The notes: generated by a model not told the origin, from the letters alone. A stretch of 64,000 nt of DNA from Congeria kusceri (GCA_027627225.1 CM051028.1:27766912-27830911); one strand, 5' to 3'; shown: positions 13,222 to 26,700, counted from the stretch's first letter. Translations and numbers: made by a program.

Positions 13222-14357
13222 TAATATGTGTTTACTTCAAATACATGTATATAGAGGATATTTTTATTAATACCTTAAGCGTAAGTAATGAGCGATAAAT
13301 AATGTTTTCACTCAGACAAAGTAAAATAAAAGCTGACTAATATACATGGCAACATTTATAACTTATTCATATTAATTAATGGATCACTTTAAATCACTCA
13401 GTCATACAGTTTTACATCATTCTTTACAATGCATTGCGAGTACATTTAATCTTAAATTAGTTCTATTACTTTTTTGAGACATTTGATTTACCACATCATT
13501 TTACATTTTTAGTCTCACAACTTTTATTTACACCCGGCATCTTATATTTGTGCAGTATCTTGAATAAGAGATGCGTTTGTGGCTATGTAGCTTTGCAGTA
13601 GACAACGCATCTTGTAAGGTCTTTCTCAATGTTGCATCAGGGTGATTGAAGCACACCAGAATCTGGATAAGATGATTACAAACTGCGTTATGTTTTCTAT
13701 TGATCACATGTTTACAAACTAAGTTAATTCTGTCTAAATACTATTAAATACTAAATACTTTTAGAGAATACAAAATCATATCATCCACATATTATTATGT
13801 GTAATCACTGCAATATAAAATACAAATTTATTGCATTGAATTCACATATTTAAAGCAATTACAATTTTAACTTAAAATTATAAACACAAATATTAACACA
13901 GGCCAATTTTTTCATTTTGAAATAATATGGCTTTTCAGATTTAACACGTTTTAATCTATACTTGTTTGTTTAATGTTATATTCTTTTTAAACAGAAACAC
14001 ATGTAACTTTATTTAAGAAATGAAAAAAAATAGTTTAAAATTTTGACATGTTTGTTTTTTAATTCTAAAAAGCACCATAAAGGACGGTGATAATGGAACC
14101 TACATGGAAGAAAATAAAGTAATTACATACCACACGACTGTGTACAGTAGAAATGCTTGTCATCTGGTGATGCAATGTAGCACTGGAAAATTGAAAACAA
14201 ATTAAATTCTAAAAGTATGTATATGCGGTATTTTGACACGAAATGACATACATATCAAAGGTGACTTAGATGTTACAAAAGAGCACTTTCTTATTTGGTT
14301 TAAATTGGACAGTTCTCATCCTAGTTATTAGATATCCCACCCAGAACATGATTTCAA
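13222..14357. other. No gene seen
   Basis: AT-rich interior of the putative 9.4-14.9 kb element; no transposase-like frame longer than chance on either strand. Confidence 0.4.
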
Positions 14358-15006
14358 GTTTCAATTTAGATTAGAAAAGCTTTAAATGAGTTTCTCTGTT
14401 TTCTGACATAAAACGGGACCCCATTGTGATCATATCAGATGTGGGACCTGTTTAGATCATAAAACATTTGTGTTGCGTATAACTTGTAAAAAAGATTCTG
14501 ACATGTCTGACCCTAGCAAAACACATTTATAAACATTCAAAGAATATTCCGAACACATTTTTTTTGGCAATGTATCAAATTTCATGCTGAGAGAGGGATT
14601 CCCTACATGAAACCCGGTAACGATCACAAATTACGAGGAAAACAGTCCCCGCTTATAAAATGTGCACCGAGTAAAGTAAAGATCTAGGGCGAGGACATAC
14701 ACGAAACAAACGTTAAATACTTTCTTACTGATATGGCCAGAAAGTGGACGACATTAACATATTAAAGCACACTATTAAAGGGTATAAAAAGACAAAAAAT
14801 ACCTGTTTCTGCAAGAACGTCGCCATTTTGATTCCCTTTTGATCATCACGTGATTACCCCCTCAGTTGCTAACATCAAAATATGGTTTCCATCTACCTGT
14901 ATTCTCTATAACTTTCTAAGTATGAATGTTATTTATATTCAATTATTCATGCTATTCAACACTTAATGGTCTAGATTTAGTTTATATGCTGTTTAAATAT
15001 ATTTAA

Positions 15007-15213
15007 GCCGTGTCGTGGGAAAATCTGGCTTAATGCATGTGCACAGGCTAATCCAAACCGACACTTTCCGCCTACAGTGGATTTATGTTTAGAAGAGACT
15101 TCCTAGAAAAAGAAAATACCATAAAAGCGGAAAGTGCCGTGACTGCACAGGCTAATCCGGGACGATACTTTGCACACATGCATAAAGCCTGGGTTTCCCA
15201 CGACACTCCTCAT
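15007..15213 (+). mobile_element. GTCGTGGGAAAA foldback MITE (copy 2, both ends)
   Basis: Both inverted ends present: CCGTGTCGTGGGAAAATCTG at left, GGGTTTCCCACGACACTCCT at right, with inverted ACAGGCTAATCC blocks inside. Most complete copy in the window. Confidence 0.7.
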
Positions 15214-15860
15214 TTATTTGCGCTCGACTGTGTCAAAAGCTAGAGGCTTTGAGGCCAACATTAAAATAAACTTTGTTTGCTATTGCCTACCTACACGAAG
15301 AAAAAGTTCTGACTCAAAAGGTTTTCTTTACTAAATCAAACCAGTTTTTATTAAAAAAATTATTTGCGAATATTCTATTTTTTCTTTGGGTTAAATAAAA
15401 GCTTGCTTTTCTTTCATTTCCATTGTTTTCCATTGGGTTAATAAATTAGCTGTATCATCTAGACCCTTGCTTATAATTGGCCATATCAAAATGCAACTCT
15501 AATCATGTTTTATCAAACTTGTGAAAACATCAGGTTTGTCAGCATTCATTGTCTAATTAAAGATGATTGTTAGCAAGCTCTCGTTATATAAACAAACACT
15601 TGATTATATTATAAAAAGCAATGTATGTGTTATACGCAATATTTTGATGCTAAATGGATCATAAATCAATTTGCTAAATATTTTTTTTTTGGACAAAAAA
15701 TTTGCCTACCAACTACACGTTATCAGCAACCTTGGGTTGGCCTGATTCTATGACGCATTCGAGTCTATTTCCAGGGTCAAACAAGCACTTGGTCAAGTTG
15801 AAGTCTTTGAGAAAGGTTGATTGAATGATGATTGAAGTTTGAATTAACCTGAGTAGGACT

Positions 15861-16000
15861 CATGCTCTATCAGAGAGCAGCGAGGGCGTCACCATATGAA
15901 ATACATGCTCTCTCTATCAGAGAGCAGCGAGGGCATCACCATATGAAATACATGCTCTCTCTATCAGAGAGCAGCGAGGGCGTCACCATATGAAATACAC
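15861..16000 (+). repeat. 47-bp tandem triplicate
   Basis: Three copies of CATGCTCTCTCTATCAGAGA...GCAGCGAGGGCGTCACCATA; the first is four bases shorter. TCTCTATCAGAGAGA is nearly palindromic. Confidence 0.85.
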
Positions 16001-16080
16001 CATTGGGATCAGCCTGGTATAAGTATCTGAGTTTACCCTTCACTGCTTTTACAAACTTGAATAAGATTTCATTGAGGTCA

Positions 16081-16450
16081 CAGTGTTTTTGTTAGGGCCA
16101 ATTTGTGGCCGAAATTCGGCCCTATTCCCTTGCTTAAAAAGTATATATTTTTCCCCTATATTTACCTTCAAATTCCCCTCAGAATGTAAGCTTTATTTTG
16201 AAACAAAATTGACCTAAATCGGACAAAATTTGACTAAAATAGGGGAATTTCATAAACAATCCCAGCTTTTTTTCATCAACCAAGTTAGTGCATAATTTAA
16301 GTTATCATTTGTAGCAAAGCAATTGATTAAAGTTTTATAACAAAGTAGAACATAAACATTTAATAATGCTTTCCTAAACAAACTTTTGCTGTAAAATTTT
16401 CCCCATCAGAAGGGCCCCCAGCCACCTTTCCCCCAAAGGTGCAATAAAGT
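16081..16450 (-). mobile_element. Short element, family F1 (inverted copy)
   Basis: Minus-strand copy of the 382-752 family: CAGTGTTTTTGTTAGGGCC at one end, TTCCCCTCAGAATGTAAGC core, and GGGCCCCCAGCCACC near the other end. Confidence 0.5.
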
Positions 16451-17162
16451 ACTGGGTGTCACTTTGATTACCAGATTCAAACTGATAAGGATGATGGGAT
16501 GCTGGGGAGTCCAGTGATTGCAACTTTTGCAAGAAAAAGTTCATCCTGATGTTGAGATTCTGATATGTTTCCTTTTACATGACCCAAGCTAAATATCACT
16601 GCAACTTAATGTTTTTGCAGCTTTATGCTTAATGTAGAAACAAATACAGTTTATAATAACATGGTCATTAATAAATTGTGTTAAGTGCCAGTAGCATTTG
16701 ATTGGAAATACCACAACTGTCTAAATCATCATTATCATCTAACCAACACAGGTAAAAAACAATTACTACTTTTTTGGTACTGGTTGGCGTGTAGCATCCT
16801 TGATTTTTTAGTAGTTTTTCTTTATTTTCAATCGCGTAAGTAATACTTTTAAAGAAAGCTTGCTGCAGTACAAAGTTCGGCTCCTTCTGTTTATGAGGAT
16901 GTAAATATCTTGTCATGATGTCACGTGGCTTTTTCCATATAAGGGGCTCCAAAGGGGTAATCAATAAGCATTACTTGAAGCAATAAAACTTGTAGTATCC
17001 GTGATCTTTCCTTTCAGTTGAAAATGCGAATTTTGAGGTACACACCTCAAGATTTTAATTGCTCTATACTGTTCTACATTATATTACCTACATCATAGTG
17101 ATGTAATATTATAAAATTCTATGCCAGATTAGCAGTGATAATGCGATTACTAACATAAGTGC

Positions 17163-18378
17163 AGGGATCTCACTAGGATTTTAAAATAGGAGTCCTGGGA
17201 CTCCTTCCCCCTAAAAAGTAGGAGTCCCAAATAAAAAAGAAATACAAGTTAAATATGTGACGCTCTAGAGTGAATGAAAATTTTACAATTAAAACATTTA
17301 TACAATAAAAATAAAATAATAATCATGTTAATAATAACAATGTAATTATAATGATAATATATCATACTTAATCATGTCTTATAAAACAATAATTTTTAAA
17401 CCACAAATTATTTTAAAAAAGATAAATTCTGGACAATTACGAATTGATGGTCTAAACTGGTTAACTGATGTGTAATGTGTAGGCCTAGTAAAAAGTTATG
17501 ATGCGGTGATTACAGTCTAGCAGGCAGGTATCAAGCATAAGATACTGTCAAGTAGAGTAATTGTGAAACAGGTTAACAACTAAAAAATGTAAGAAAGGAG
17601 CAATAATTGGTCATATTAAACACCGAAGTATGTGTTTTCATGAAGTTTACAAATGTTTATGATCTGTAAAGTTGGCGACGAAAATTTTCGCGAGGTCGCG
17701 AAAATATGTGACATTGCAACATTTTGTACTGAAATTACCGTCAGTATTGTTAATTTATGTCTTATCATAGTGTTATACACTAGAAAGTTCCTTAATGTAT
17801 GACTATTGATCAATGCTTTTATATTCCTGTCAAAATTCAGCCCTAGATTTTCGTATAAAATTTCTGTCAAAACCAAAACTTTTATCACCGTATTACTGAG
17901 ATTTAGTTGTTACTCATGAAATTTGATTGGCAATATAAATTAATCACCTGAAGCTGTTTTTCACTCATTTTAACACTGTTGTTTGTTTTAAGTTGTCAAC
18001 TGTGTTCTAATTGGGACGCCTTTTGTCACATTTCGGTGATCGCACCGAATTGACTTGTGGATTAAAGAGTGACAAATGTAATTTAAAATGAAAATTAACA
18101 GTAACTGTATGGAATGGTGTAGGCGGAGCTAAGGGACTGCTGTGGGCGGAGCTGAAGGACTAGACTTTGACAACTGCAGTGTGTACGGGGGCCGTTATTG
18201 ATTTTATCGCAACTACAGCCGAGTTTACTGCAGGCACTTATGTATGTGTTAAGTAACAGGTTTTACGCAGTAAGTGAAAAAGCATGCGTCCCAACGACTC
18301 TTGGCATGGGTTTGACATGCGTCCTTTTGAAAAAATATGCGTCCAAATACGCTTGATTTTGCGTTTCCGAGATCCCTG
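17163..18378. mobile_element. TIR element with CAGGGATCTC ends
   Basis: Left end CAGGGATCTCACTAGG, right end GAGATCCCTG. The interior holds an AGGAGTCC repeat at the left and ATGCGTCC blocks at the right, the latter shared with the 3.0-kb and 12.7-kb repeats. No transposase frame seen. Confidence 0.5.
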
Positions 18379-18764
18379 ATAAGTGGATGCCGGAAAATGG
18401 ACTTTTGATGACCCCTTTGGCGCCCCTTAAAAATTTACTGATGGTAAACGGGAGATAACCATGTTATTATCGAAGTAGACATCCCTCCTGCATTTAAATT
18501 TTGTCAAAATCGTCCCGAAACTAGCCGTATAATTGAGTCAACATTTTAAAATTGCAATTCTTTGTTAATATTTCCTTTCAGTAAACATTTTGCAATTCAT
18601 CTTTTTTTTTAGAAAATCTATTTCACGAAAAATGCGTGTTGAATATATGGATGGTGGTGTTTGAATACTAAAATTGCTGCTTTGTGTGAATAACCAAGCT
18701 ATCACCCTTGGTAAACCGAAAACAGGGAAGTGCAAGATAAAAATAGGGGTTCAATTATATATTT

Positions 18765-19136
18765 ATGCGCATGCGCAAAGACGTGCGCGTGAATGCTTTG
18801 CGAAGAGTTAAGCTGTTTCGAGTTTTTTTTTTTTTTAATGTAAATATTTTGAAAAATATGAAGTTTTGCAGACTTCAACTTATTCTGCGTTTGGAACAGT
18901 TGCTAGGTGAGGTGTGTAAACACAACATGCAATGCTGGAGATCTTTTACACCTTTTAATATACAAATCACGGATACTGCTAGTTCACGGATGCTACTCGC
19001 CAACCAGTATGAAATTTTTTTATCCAGTCTGACAAGTTATTTCATGCCCACCATCTATAACAGCATGAATTATGACATCAGAGGACTGGAAGAGTTTGAA
19101 CTGTCCTACATTTACCATGCTTTATCAGTTTTATAA
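18765..19136 (+). other. Unrecognised 123-codon open frame
   Basis: Runs ATG to TAA with no interruption in AT-rich DNA. Its latter half (QYEIFLSSLTSYFMPTIY, then DIRGLEEFELSYIYHAL) looks more protein-like than the poly-T-encoded FFFF stretch near the start. No signal peptide, domain or homologue recognised. It follows directly after a transposon end at ~18378, so it may be a remnant or chance. Confidence 0.2.
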
Positions 19137-19654
19137 TATCCTAAATACACTGAGAACAGTGCAGATTTCTCAAGTTATCATGTTGACATTTTAATTTAAA
19201 CTTAATGAAAGTTTGCTGTTAGAATTTAATAACCAATAGTTTAATCTGCCATGCACATTCTATCACAGCAATGGTGACTAATAACATGCACTAAAGTTAA
19301 CGTGCATGTAAATTTCCGCCCAACACTTGACATGTACCTATGGGTTAAATTTTGTGTAGTCAAGAAATACTTGAAAGATGAATCTGTTTACCTAAACAAA
19401 TCCACATGGTCCTCAAAATTAAGCTTCTTGCTCTTTTTCTCACTCATCCAATATCCAACTCGTTTCATGATTATTTCTTGTATCACTTGCACTTACAATC
19501 CATTGAAAATTAAAGTAAACACAACGGCATACACGTGTGTGTTGTTTAACACATAGTGATTGGAATCTTCCTACTTTTAATTCATTGGTTATGGTTCCGC
19601 GGTGAATAAAATCCGAACAAATCCGGTGTTGACCTGCACGAGTGACTTCCCTTA

Positions 19655-19705
19655 TACACGTGCCACAGCAACCTCCGCGCAGAGATTTGACGGGTTCCGA
19701 GCATA
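19655..19705 (+). repeat. Short dispersed repeat (CCTCCGCGCAGAGATTTGAC)
   Basis: CAACCTCCGCGCAGAGATTT then GACGGGTTCCGA; inverted copy at 47995-48040 (TCGGAACCAGTCAAATCTCT...). GC content is higher than the surroundings on both sides. Confidence 0.5.
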
Positions 19706-19979
19706 TTTCAAGATCAGATACTGCTTACCAAAAGGGGAAGTAACCGCTGTGAGGAGTTTGGTGCCACAGTTTGCAGTGGTCTCCCCTGCTGCGCTGCGCT
19801 GCAACCTCCTCATAGTAGTCCAACTAGTCTCCCTTGCTGCGCTGATTCAACCACTGCCGCGAAATTTTTATGAAGGTTTGAGAATATTAAATACTCGTTT
19901 TTTGTTGTTGTTGTTTATTAAATACATGTTTTCAACCAGCGCACCAGATATCGGGCGACAAGAACATACTCGATAGAGT

Positions 19980-21257
19980 TCAGTTTAAATGAAGTAGGCG
20001 AGTTTGTTAATACAAAATTTTAAAATAGCATTTTACTGGTACATCTACTGTATATATAAAGTGGACATTCACTTTTATATGGATCAGTAAAAACAAGAGG
20101 GGGATTGGGGTGAGGGGATCTTTCTTGGCTGTGTTGATACTTCATTGTTTAACGAGTTGATTACGTCAATATGAATTAAATGTCATAAAACACGCTTTTT
20201 TAACAATTATTTTGCAGAATTGGGGTTTAGCTGAAGTTAGTTGTTTGTAGCCACATACGAGTGTAAACACTCCTGGCCCAAATTATCGCTTTCAGCGTCA
20301 TTTTGTAGATTCCGTCTATTGTGCCAATTCAATTAACTCCTGTTTAACATAAACACTTTCAATACAAATTACATAGATGAATCAATTATTTAACATATTT
20401 TTTTAAATTGGGCCGAATCAGACAAGGCCGAGTTAGTATTCGGACCGAGTTGACCCGGATTCACGTGCTGAAAACCCCGTACTATATTATTAATTGGCCT
20501 AAACACGTATATATAAAGAGTTAATATTGATACTAAAATATTATAAGTTATGGTCTTAGATGACTTTCTTAGTTATTTAATTAATGAACAAATAGCTTAC
20601 TTATCAATGTTACACATGTAAGTCTGTGTTGTGTTATGAAGAATTCATACAACAATCTGCGTACTAATGAAGCGCCACCTTAGGATTACAAGAGCCTATC
20701 TAACATGTGAACAAGAAGCAGGTAGGCCCTTGTAATACTATGGTGGCGTGTAGTACTGTTAATACTTTATACATATTTGTGTTTCTTAAGCAGTTACATT
20801 AGCACGGCGCTTATAAAGCTTAATGTAGGTCTTAGTTTTGCGTTTTTAAATATGATGTTTAAGTTTTATTTATTACAAACATTTTTTAACAAACCCCGTC
20901 TATAGATAGTTAACAGATTTAGTATAATTAAACGTTTGATGCTTATTTATCTCATTTATGTATTGGTTAGTTAAAGCATTATTTAAAGTGTGTAACTAGA
21001 TGTATGTTGTTCTAACCTGAAGAACTTGTAGGAAAAATGTATGAGCTTCTTCTTACCCAGACTGTAGACATGCGGCGTTCGTTGTACTGAACTAGAATTT
21101 CACCTCCCCTATCTATGCATATTCAAATGAACTATTCTTTATTTACTATTACAATATCACAACGTATTGTTTTTGCACGAAAAATAATACAGTTAGATCC
21201 CCCAATATATGGAGTTGTGTGGAATTGTATGGAGATATGTGGAATTGTGCGGTTTAG
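19980..21257. other. No firm gene
   Basis: Contains the hairpin at 20658-20758 and AT-rich DNA. It could hold 5' exons of the candidate small gene at 21.2-21.9 kb, but none was recognised. Confidence 0.4.
20658..20758. repeat. 100-bp imperfect hairpin
   Basis: GTACTAATGAAGCGCCACCT...GGATTACAAG...GCCTATCT pairs with AGGTAGGCCCTTGTAATAC...GGTGGCGTGTAGTAC. Probably a small foldback element; no RNA-gene family recognised. Confidence 0.5.
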
Positions 21258-21333
21258 GAGGACCCCTTATACATACAACGGTTTACAACGGCATCCAGAT
21301 CATTTATTCTGGATTACCTGACCCTGTCACTAC
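21258..21333 (+). CDS. Candidate terminal exon ending ILDYLTLSLR
   Basis: After an AG (GTTTAG, approximate boundary) an open frame begins EDPLYIQRFTTASRSF and ends ILDYLTLSLR then TAA TGGGTC. The last ten codons and the bases after the stop resemble the exon at 21797. No family recognised. This may be a duplicated last exon or a shared short repeat. Confidence 0.25.
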
Positions 21334-21399
21334 GTTAATGGGTCAGGCATAAACGACAAATCGGTGGACAACAACAACCTTTCGCAGAGATATAAGTTT

Positions 21400-21462
21400 A
21401 TGAATACAAGTTTTTTAATCAGGAGTTCATTTGAAGATCACAAAGAATTTGAGTGGATAGAG
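21400..21462 (+). CDS. Candidate exon, MNTSFLIRSSFEDHKEFEWIE
   Basis: An in-frame ATG at 21400 opens a 21-codon stretch ending at a GTAAAC donor (21463) in phase 0, matching the exon at 21797. Alternatively an AG at 21421-21422 makes it an internal exon entering in phase 2. With the 21797 exon it would give a 59-residue product if complete. Support is limited to splice signals and frame agreement. Confidence 0.3.
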
Positions 21463-21796
21463 GTAAACAAACTTTAATACACTCTTGTGTTTTGTGCTTC
21501 CAACAGTGTATATTGAGTTAACTGACACTTAAGTAAGTGAGTAGTGTTTCGGATAACTCCATCCTCTGAAATTTCGGATGACATTTCTGACAATAATTTA
21601 TTTCGGTATATTATTTTAGTTTTTATATGTTTATACACACCTTACATGTTTAACTTTCGTTAATCATGATTTAATTGTTATAATTATTTTAATAAAGTGT
21701 TGAACATTACATAATAGAGTATGAAAAGAAAACATTAAATTGGCATAAAAGCTTAATACTAAAATTTTATTTTTAATTATTTTTGTTTTTCAAAAG

Positions 21797-21913
21797 GACT
21801 ATGAACAAGATCATCTGCCTGGTTTTCAACACATAACGGAACAGGATAGATCGGAAACGGACCAATCGTATGCTGCTAATATTCTGGATTACTTGCCTCT
21901 ATCACACCGTTAA
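21797..21913 (+). CDS. Candidate terminal exon ending ILDYLPLSHR
   Basis: A pyrimidine-rich acceptor (TTTTGTTTTTCAAAAG) precedes 38 codons and TAA. The peptide is polar and protein-like (DYEQDHLPGF ... SETDQSYAANILDYLPLSHR). Incoming phase 0 matches the candidate exon ending at 21462 in EFEWIE. No family recognised. A related C-terminus lies 580 bp upstream. It may be a small secreted or nuclear protein's last exon, or part of an unrecognised duplicated repeat. Confidence 0.4.
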   Translation, partial: DYEQDHLPGFQHITEQDRSETDQSYAANILDYLPLSHR

Positions 21914-23770
21914 TGGGTCGTTCGGCTGTGATAAAAGACTATTAACTATCCATACATATAGCGTTATTTCACCGCATTGACTATTTTCAGATCGGATATG
22001 ACTGTCTTTTTTTTTACCTGAACAGATTTATCTGATACAAACGTAACTTTCTAATGCTGAATTGTTCTATCATATCAGTCAGTGCAGCCAAAAAATCCGT
22101 TTTATTATGGAAGTGTTGTATACAGTTTAGAGGAAAGTGGTATGATTGAACATACATGATTTGGCAATGTTGAGCATAGGCAATTATCTAAAAATATATT
22201 TACAAAACTTGAAGCAGAAAATGGTCTATAAGAATTATTTCAACACTTAACATATTGTAGAGACATTAATAATACATTGTTTGTTGTACTGTATAAGAAC
22301 AAGTGCTAGCTTCATTTATTGGTTTTAATACAGTTCATTCATATGTATGTACAGAATTACAAACATTGTACATTATATTGTTGTAAATATATGTATTGTT
22401 GGTGAAAATAAAGAATGATTTTTGTGAGGTATCTGTCTTTACTGTATGTCAAGTTTTCAAATACTTTGTATAAGCTTTCAATATCTCACAATAAACAATT
22501 GGTTTGTCACATTTGTTAAAATGAGCTGTAAACAAAGTCATTATGGCATGTGTTCAGGATACACTTCTTAATTTCCTATTTGGAATATTTTAGTAGTACG
22601 CTTTGAAAATAAAATCAATTATCTAAATAAATAATATTACAAAAAATAAATAACAAATTCAGTTCAATAAACAGTTCATAGTTGTAATACAAATTATTTT
22701 TATTTATTATTTAAACCGAAGTTGAATATTATATTGAATATTATATTAGTGTGAACATAGTTTTGTTAAACGTGAAGTTAGATCAGTATTCAATAAAACA
22801 ATCTTAACAAGGTAATTAATTGTGTGGTACTGATCTTTTTTTATTGATGTGCATATCTGTTGTAATTTAATATAGATATAATTTGAGGCAATGCAAGGAT
22901 TGTCATTTCCATTTTATAACAATTAATTATTTACGTTATGTTTTTCTGTTGTTGCACAAAGAAGTTACTTGACGAAGGATGTATCTGTGTAACACGATTG
23001 AAGTCTGCACCCATTTCAAAAATTACAATAGAACATACATGCATCCAACAAATTGTGGATTCAATTTCTCAGAAAATCTCTATCCAGTAAAACACATTCA
23101 TTGCGTGCCCAATTACGTTTAGTATATTCAAGTGTATTCAAGCTGCACCGCAATTATTGTAAGTATAAAATTTCAGGTTAAATAAATTCATAAACAACAA
23201 AATGTGAATAAAATGAAATAGATTTGTGAAATGCTACATGAGGCATATAAGTTTCAGATTTTTAGATAATATTGTTTTGCCAGTATGGCCAATATATCTC
23301 TTTATGCAACATATACAGTATGGAAACGAGTCATTGATCCGAAATCTTATTCTAGATTGTTATGTCCGAAATACTCTTCACTTGTGTTTTCCTCTGTTTT
23401 AGCATTACACAAAAGCTTTATTCTTTGTAATCTTACATAAATTTGCTTCAACAATTCCGTGTGAATTATTTATGGATTCATTTTTATAAAAATTGCATAA
23501 CAGCAAACTAACCGTCGTAGCCGACATGTTTTTGGTTTGTGCCAGGCGTACGAATCGGGAACCAGGCTACCAGATCACTACGCGCGTGCCATTAGATATA
23601 TTTACGACAAACCTAAATTACGTTTGTTTGCAAATATATTATTTCATTCATCGATTTCAAAGCATATTTTATAAGAGTATTATATTATTTTATCGAACAA
23701 CTAGGCCTAACACATAAATATAAAACACTATAATTTACGACATGTACATTGTCGGCAAACATAAACAAAC
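21914..23770. other. AT-rich interval upstream of BPNT1
   Basis: No coding support. The BPNT1 promoter should be in its last few hundred bases; no TATA box at a convincing distance from the 23771 ATG was seen. Confidence 0.4.
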
Positions 23771-26700
23771 ATGGCGGTGTCAGAGAGTGTTCCACTTTTA
23801 ATGCGGCTAGTGTCCGCGTCTGTGTCCGTCTCATACAGGGCAGCGAAGATAGCTAGAGATGTTTTAATAAAGGGAGATCTTGGAATTGTTGACAAGGTAT
23901 ATATTGTTGAACACTTTTATTGCTTTTTCCTAAAATAAGTTCATTCAAAAATTGCTCATGACTGGACTTGACTTTTTTGTTAATTTATTATACATAATGA
24001 TTTTTGCTGACTTGACAACTCTTCATCCAGATCTTTTATTACATTTGATTATTTTAAAGGTTTATTCAAATTATAATTTTGTTGTACGTCCAATTTGTGC
24101 AGTATTGACTTCTGGAGATAAGACACATTTATATATATCAGTGTAAACAGTTATGGAAAAAGTCAACAACAACACGTGAAATAAGTCAATTCAATTTATA
24201 TTTCAACGTTTCGGCTTACGCCTTCATCAGGATAAAATGACAATTATATAATTTATAAATTTATATATAAGTGTGTAAACTGTAATATACGGTTTATGGC
24301 AAAATCGGTCCCAGTCTAAACCGGCTCCAAAAAGGCAAAACCAGCCCCACATGTGATTGCATAAAGACAAAATCGTTTCCAAATTACAAAAAGACAGGGA
24401 TACATTTCTAGTTTTATGTTTATTAGATTTTATTATTCTATTATATTCTAAGTATTTCGTGCATAAATAATCAATAACAACATGATAGACACACAAAATA
24501 CATACCACCACCATCATTATTTACACATGCCTGAAATGGAATAATATTAAATTAAACAGCAACATATGCATATAAATGAAACAAAAATATGGAAATGTGC
24601 AAGATGTCATCATCTCATGCAAGTCGTCAGCATCAATACAACAATTAATATCAGGTATTAATTATAAAACCGAGTATACATGATATATATGTTATCAATA
24701 TGGTATTACATTATACAAATAACACAACATGTTTTTACCTATAATATTAGGTAAGTCTATGTGAAATATTGTATATATTGTATATGTATTCTCAATGAAT
24801 TTCAGCAATGTCATGTACACACAATTTGTTTTATACCTTTTGTGTACAACATTGGGCTCAACGAAGGAGCGTTGAACTACGATTGATTCTTGTTCCTCCG
24901 TGTCTGTCAAAACACTATCACTGTCGTTGCTGGTCACTGTCGTGTGAGGTTCATCATTACCATCATCATAATCGTTGCTTGCCACTGTCCTGTGAGGTTC
25001 AGTAACGTCAGTACTTACTGATTCCTGTAATAATATTATCAAAGCATATCAGTCATCATAATCTCAATGCTTATAATTACAAAACACAGTAGCATTGTTT
25101 ATAATTACAAAACACAGTAGCATTGTTATAAATTATTCAACTCATGATAGTCATCAAATTTATTAGAATTCTCCAACATCTATTATAACTTATAATTTAA
25201 TTATCAAAGTAAGCATCATACGAAACATACCTGACGAGTACAGTCTTTGCAGACAAAGTCCAGCTCTTCTTCATTAGCAACAACCCGTCTGTACTGCTCC
25301 AAAGAGATTCCTATTTACGATTGAAAATTCTAGTTTATTCAAACTAATTTCAATAAATTCAATTCAACAATTCTCTAGCATTAACATTAAGCATGTTCGT
25401 GGTTATACAAAAAAAACGGCATGAACTTACGGAACAGCATATTGCAGTTTCGTGTGAGTTGATTAATTAATTTCTTAATTCGAATTGATTTAATGGGAAT
25501 TAGATATCAACATGGTTGAATTATAAGCCTAACAATAATTAGCCTTTTCGTATTGGTGCATTTGATTTTAACAATAGCAGGTGATGACTGTGGTTTGTAT
25601 ATCTGTCACACATAAATCACATTACCCCTTAATGTGTGAAAAAACATTGCATAACATTTGATTTATCGATACTAACTAGGACCACTTAAACAACGCACTA
25701 TATTGTACACTTGATTGAATGTATACAAGGAATGTTATTTATAAATAAAAATTTGAAAAATTGGTTTCAAAATTTAACAAAATTGAATAAAATTAAGTTT
25801 ACGTACACTGTTGATATGTATTTAAATGTAATTATTTCTTTACCAAATACAATAATCATATGTTATGCAGATAACAAATTAAACCATCATAATACTAATT
25901 TTATTATAATTAATGAAAATTATACCGTCTTATTATCATAATACAATTTTTAAAATCATGTATACTCTTTGAAACATGACATTTTATCTAATTCTGTAAA
26001 TATCCTGTAAGCAATAATAACATTTAGTTATTCAACTTTACCTGAATCGCAGACTGTGTTGCCATCTGTCACATACTTCGCATGAGATTGCTTGCTGTTG
26101 GCTAGTAACCTTCCTGTTACACACGATGCACTTAGACATTATCACAGTTCAAGTGACACACAGAAACAAAATGTTTTATCTAATCTTATTATCCTCCCTA
26201 TCACATTATTATTGAAAATGTATATTCACTCAACATTAAACACTATAATATCCTCTGTTTTTTTTCAACAATTTAGTACACAATCAATAGTATATTAATA
26301 ATTCAAGATAACTTTATTTGTCAGTAAACGTACTGTACCCCTACTTATACTTACCATTTTTTTAATTGATCAACAGTTTGCAATGTTTGAAATGCCGATC
26401 ATCTTTGATGTACGCTGTTACACGTTATTATAACGGTTGTTTTTCTCAATACGTACATCATAAATTGGCTGCTAATTTATGCGAAAATTATGCCACCATT
26501 TATATGTGTCAAATTATGTCATCTTTTATAAATAATTAATACAAAAAAGAAACAAACTAAAAAAACAGAAACAAAAAACCAACAACTTCAAACGTTTTAT
26601 TTCAACATAATTTTACACCCATTAATATCTGTTTTATTTTTTAAGTTAATCTATAATGATTAGTTGCTATTTGATACGATAATTAGGCCGTGTATTCATG

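Larger units (their letters stand above)
9398..14863. mobile_element. Putative 5.5-kb element with ~480-bp terminal inverted repeats
   Basis: 9398-9880 reappears inverted at 14358-14863. The outermost ~34 bases, starting GAGGGGGTAATCACGTGATG, are identical; identity falls inward. Both arms contain an ATG followed by eight codons and a GTATTT donor (9435-9458 plus, MAMSLQKQ; 14803-14826 minus, MATFLQKQ), reading inward. No transposase is recognisable in the interior, which is invaded by another element at 11921-13221. Target-site duplication is not clear. It could instead be two inverted copies of a shorter repeat. Confidence 0.55.

Noticed and set aside
19602..19976. 124-codon open frame
   Set aside because: Overlaps a dispersed repeat and a poly-T-encoded LLLL stretch; no domain or splice support.
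24190..24240. TTTCAACGTTTCGGCTTACGCCTTCATCAGG text, reminiscent of conserved retroelement or satellite ends
   Set aside because: Only one copy in the window and no linked reverse transcriptase or GIY-YIG frame; too little to assign to a family.
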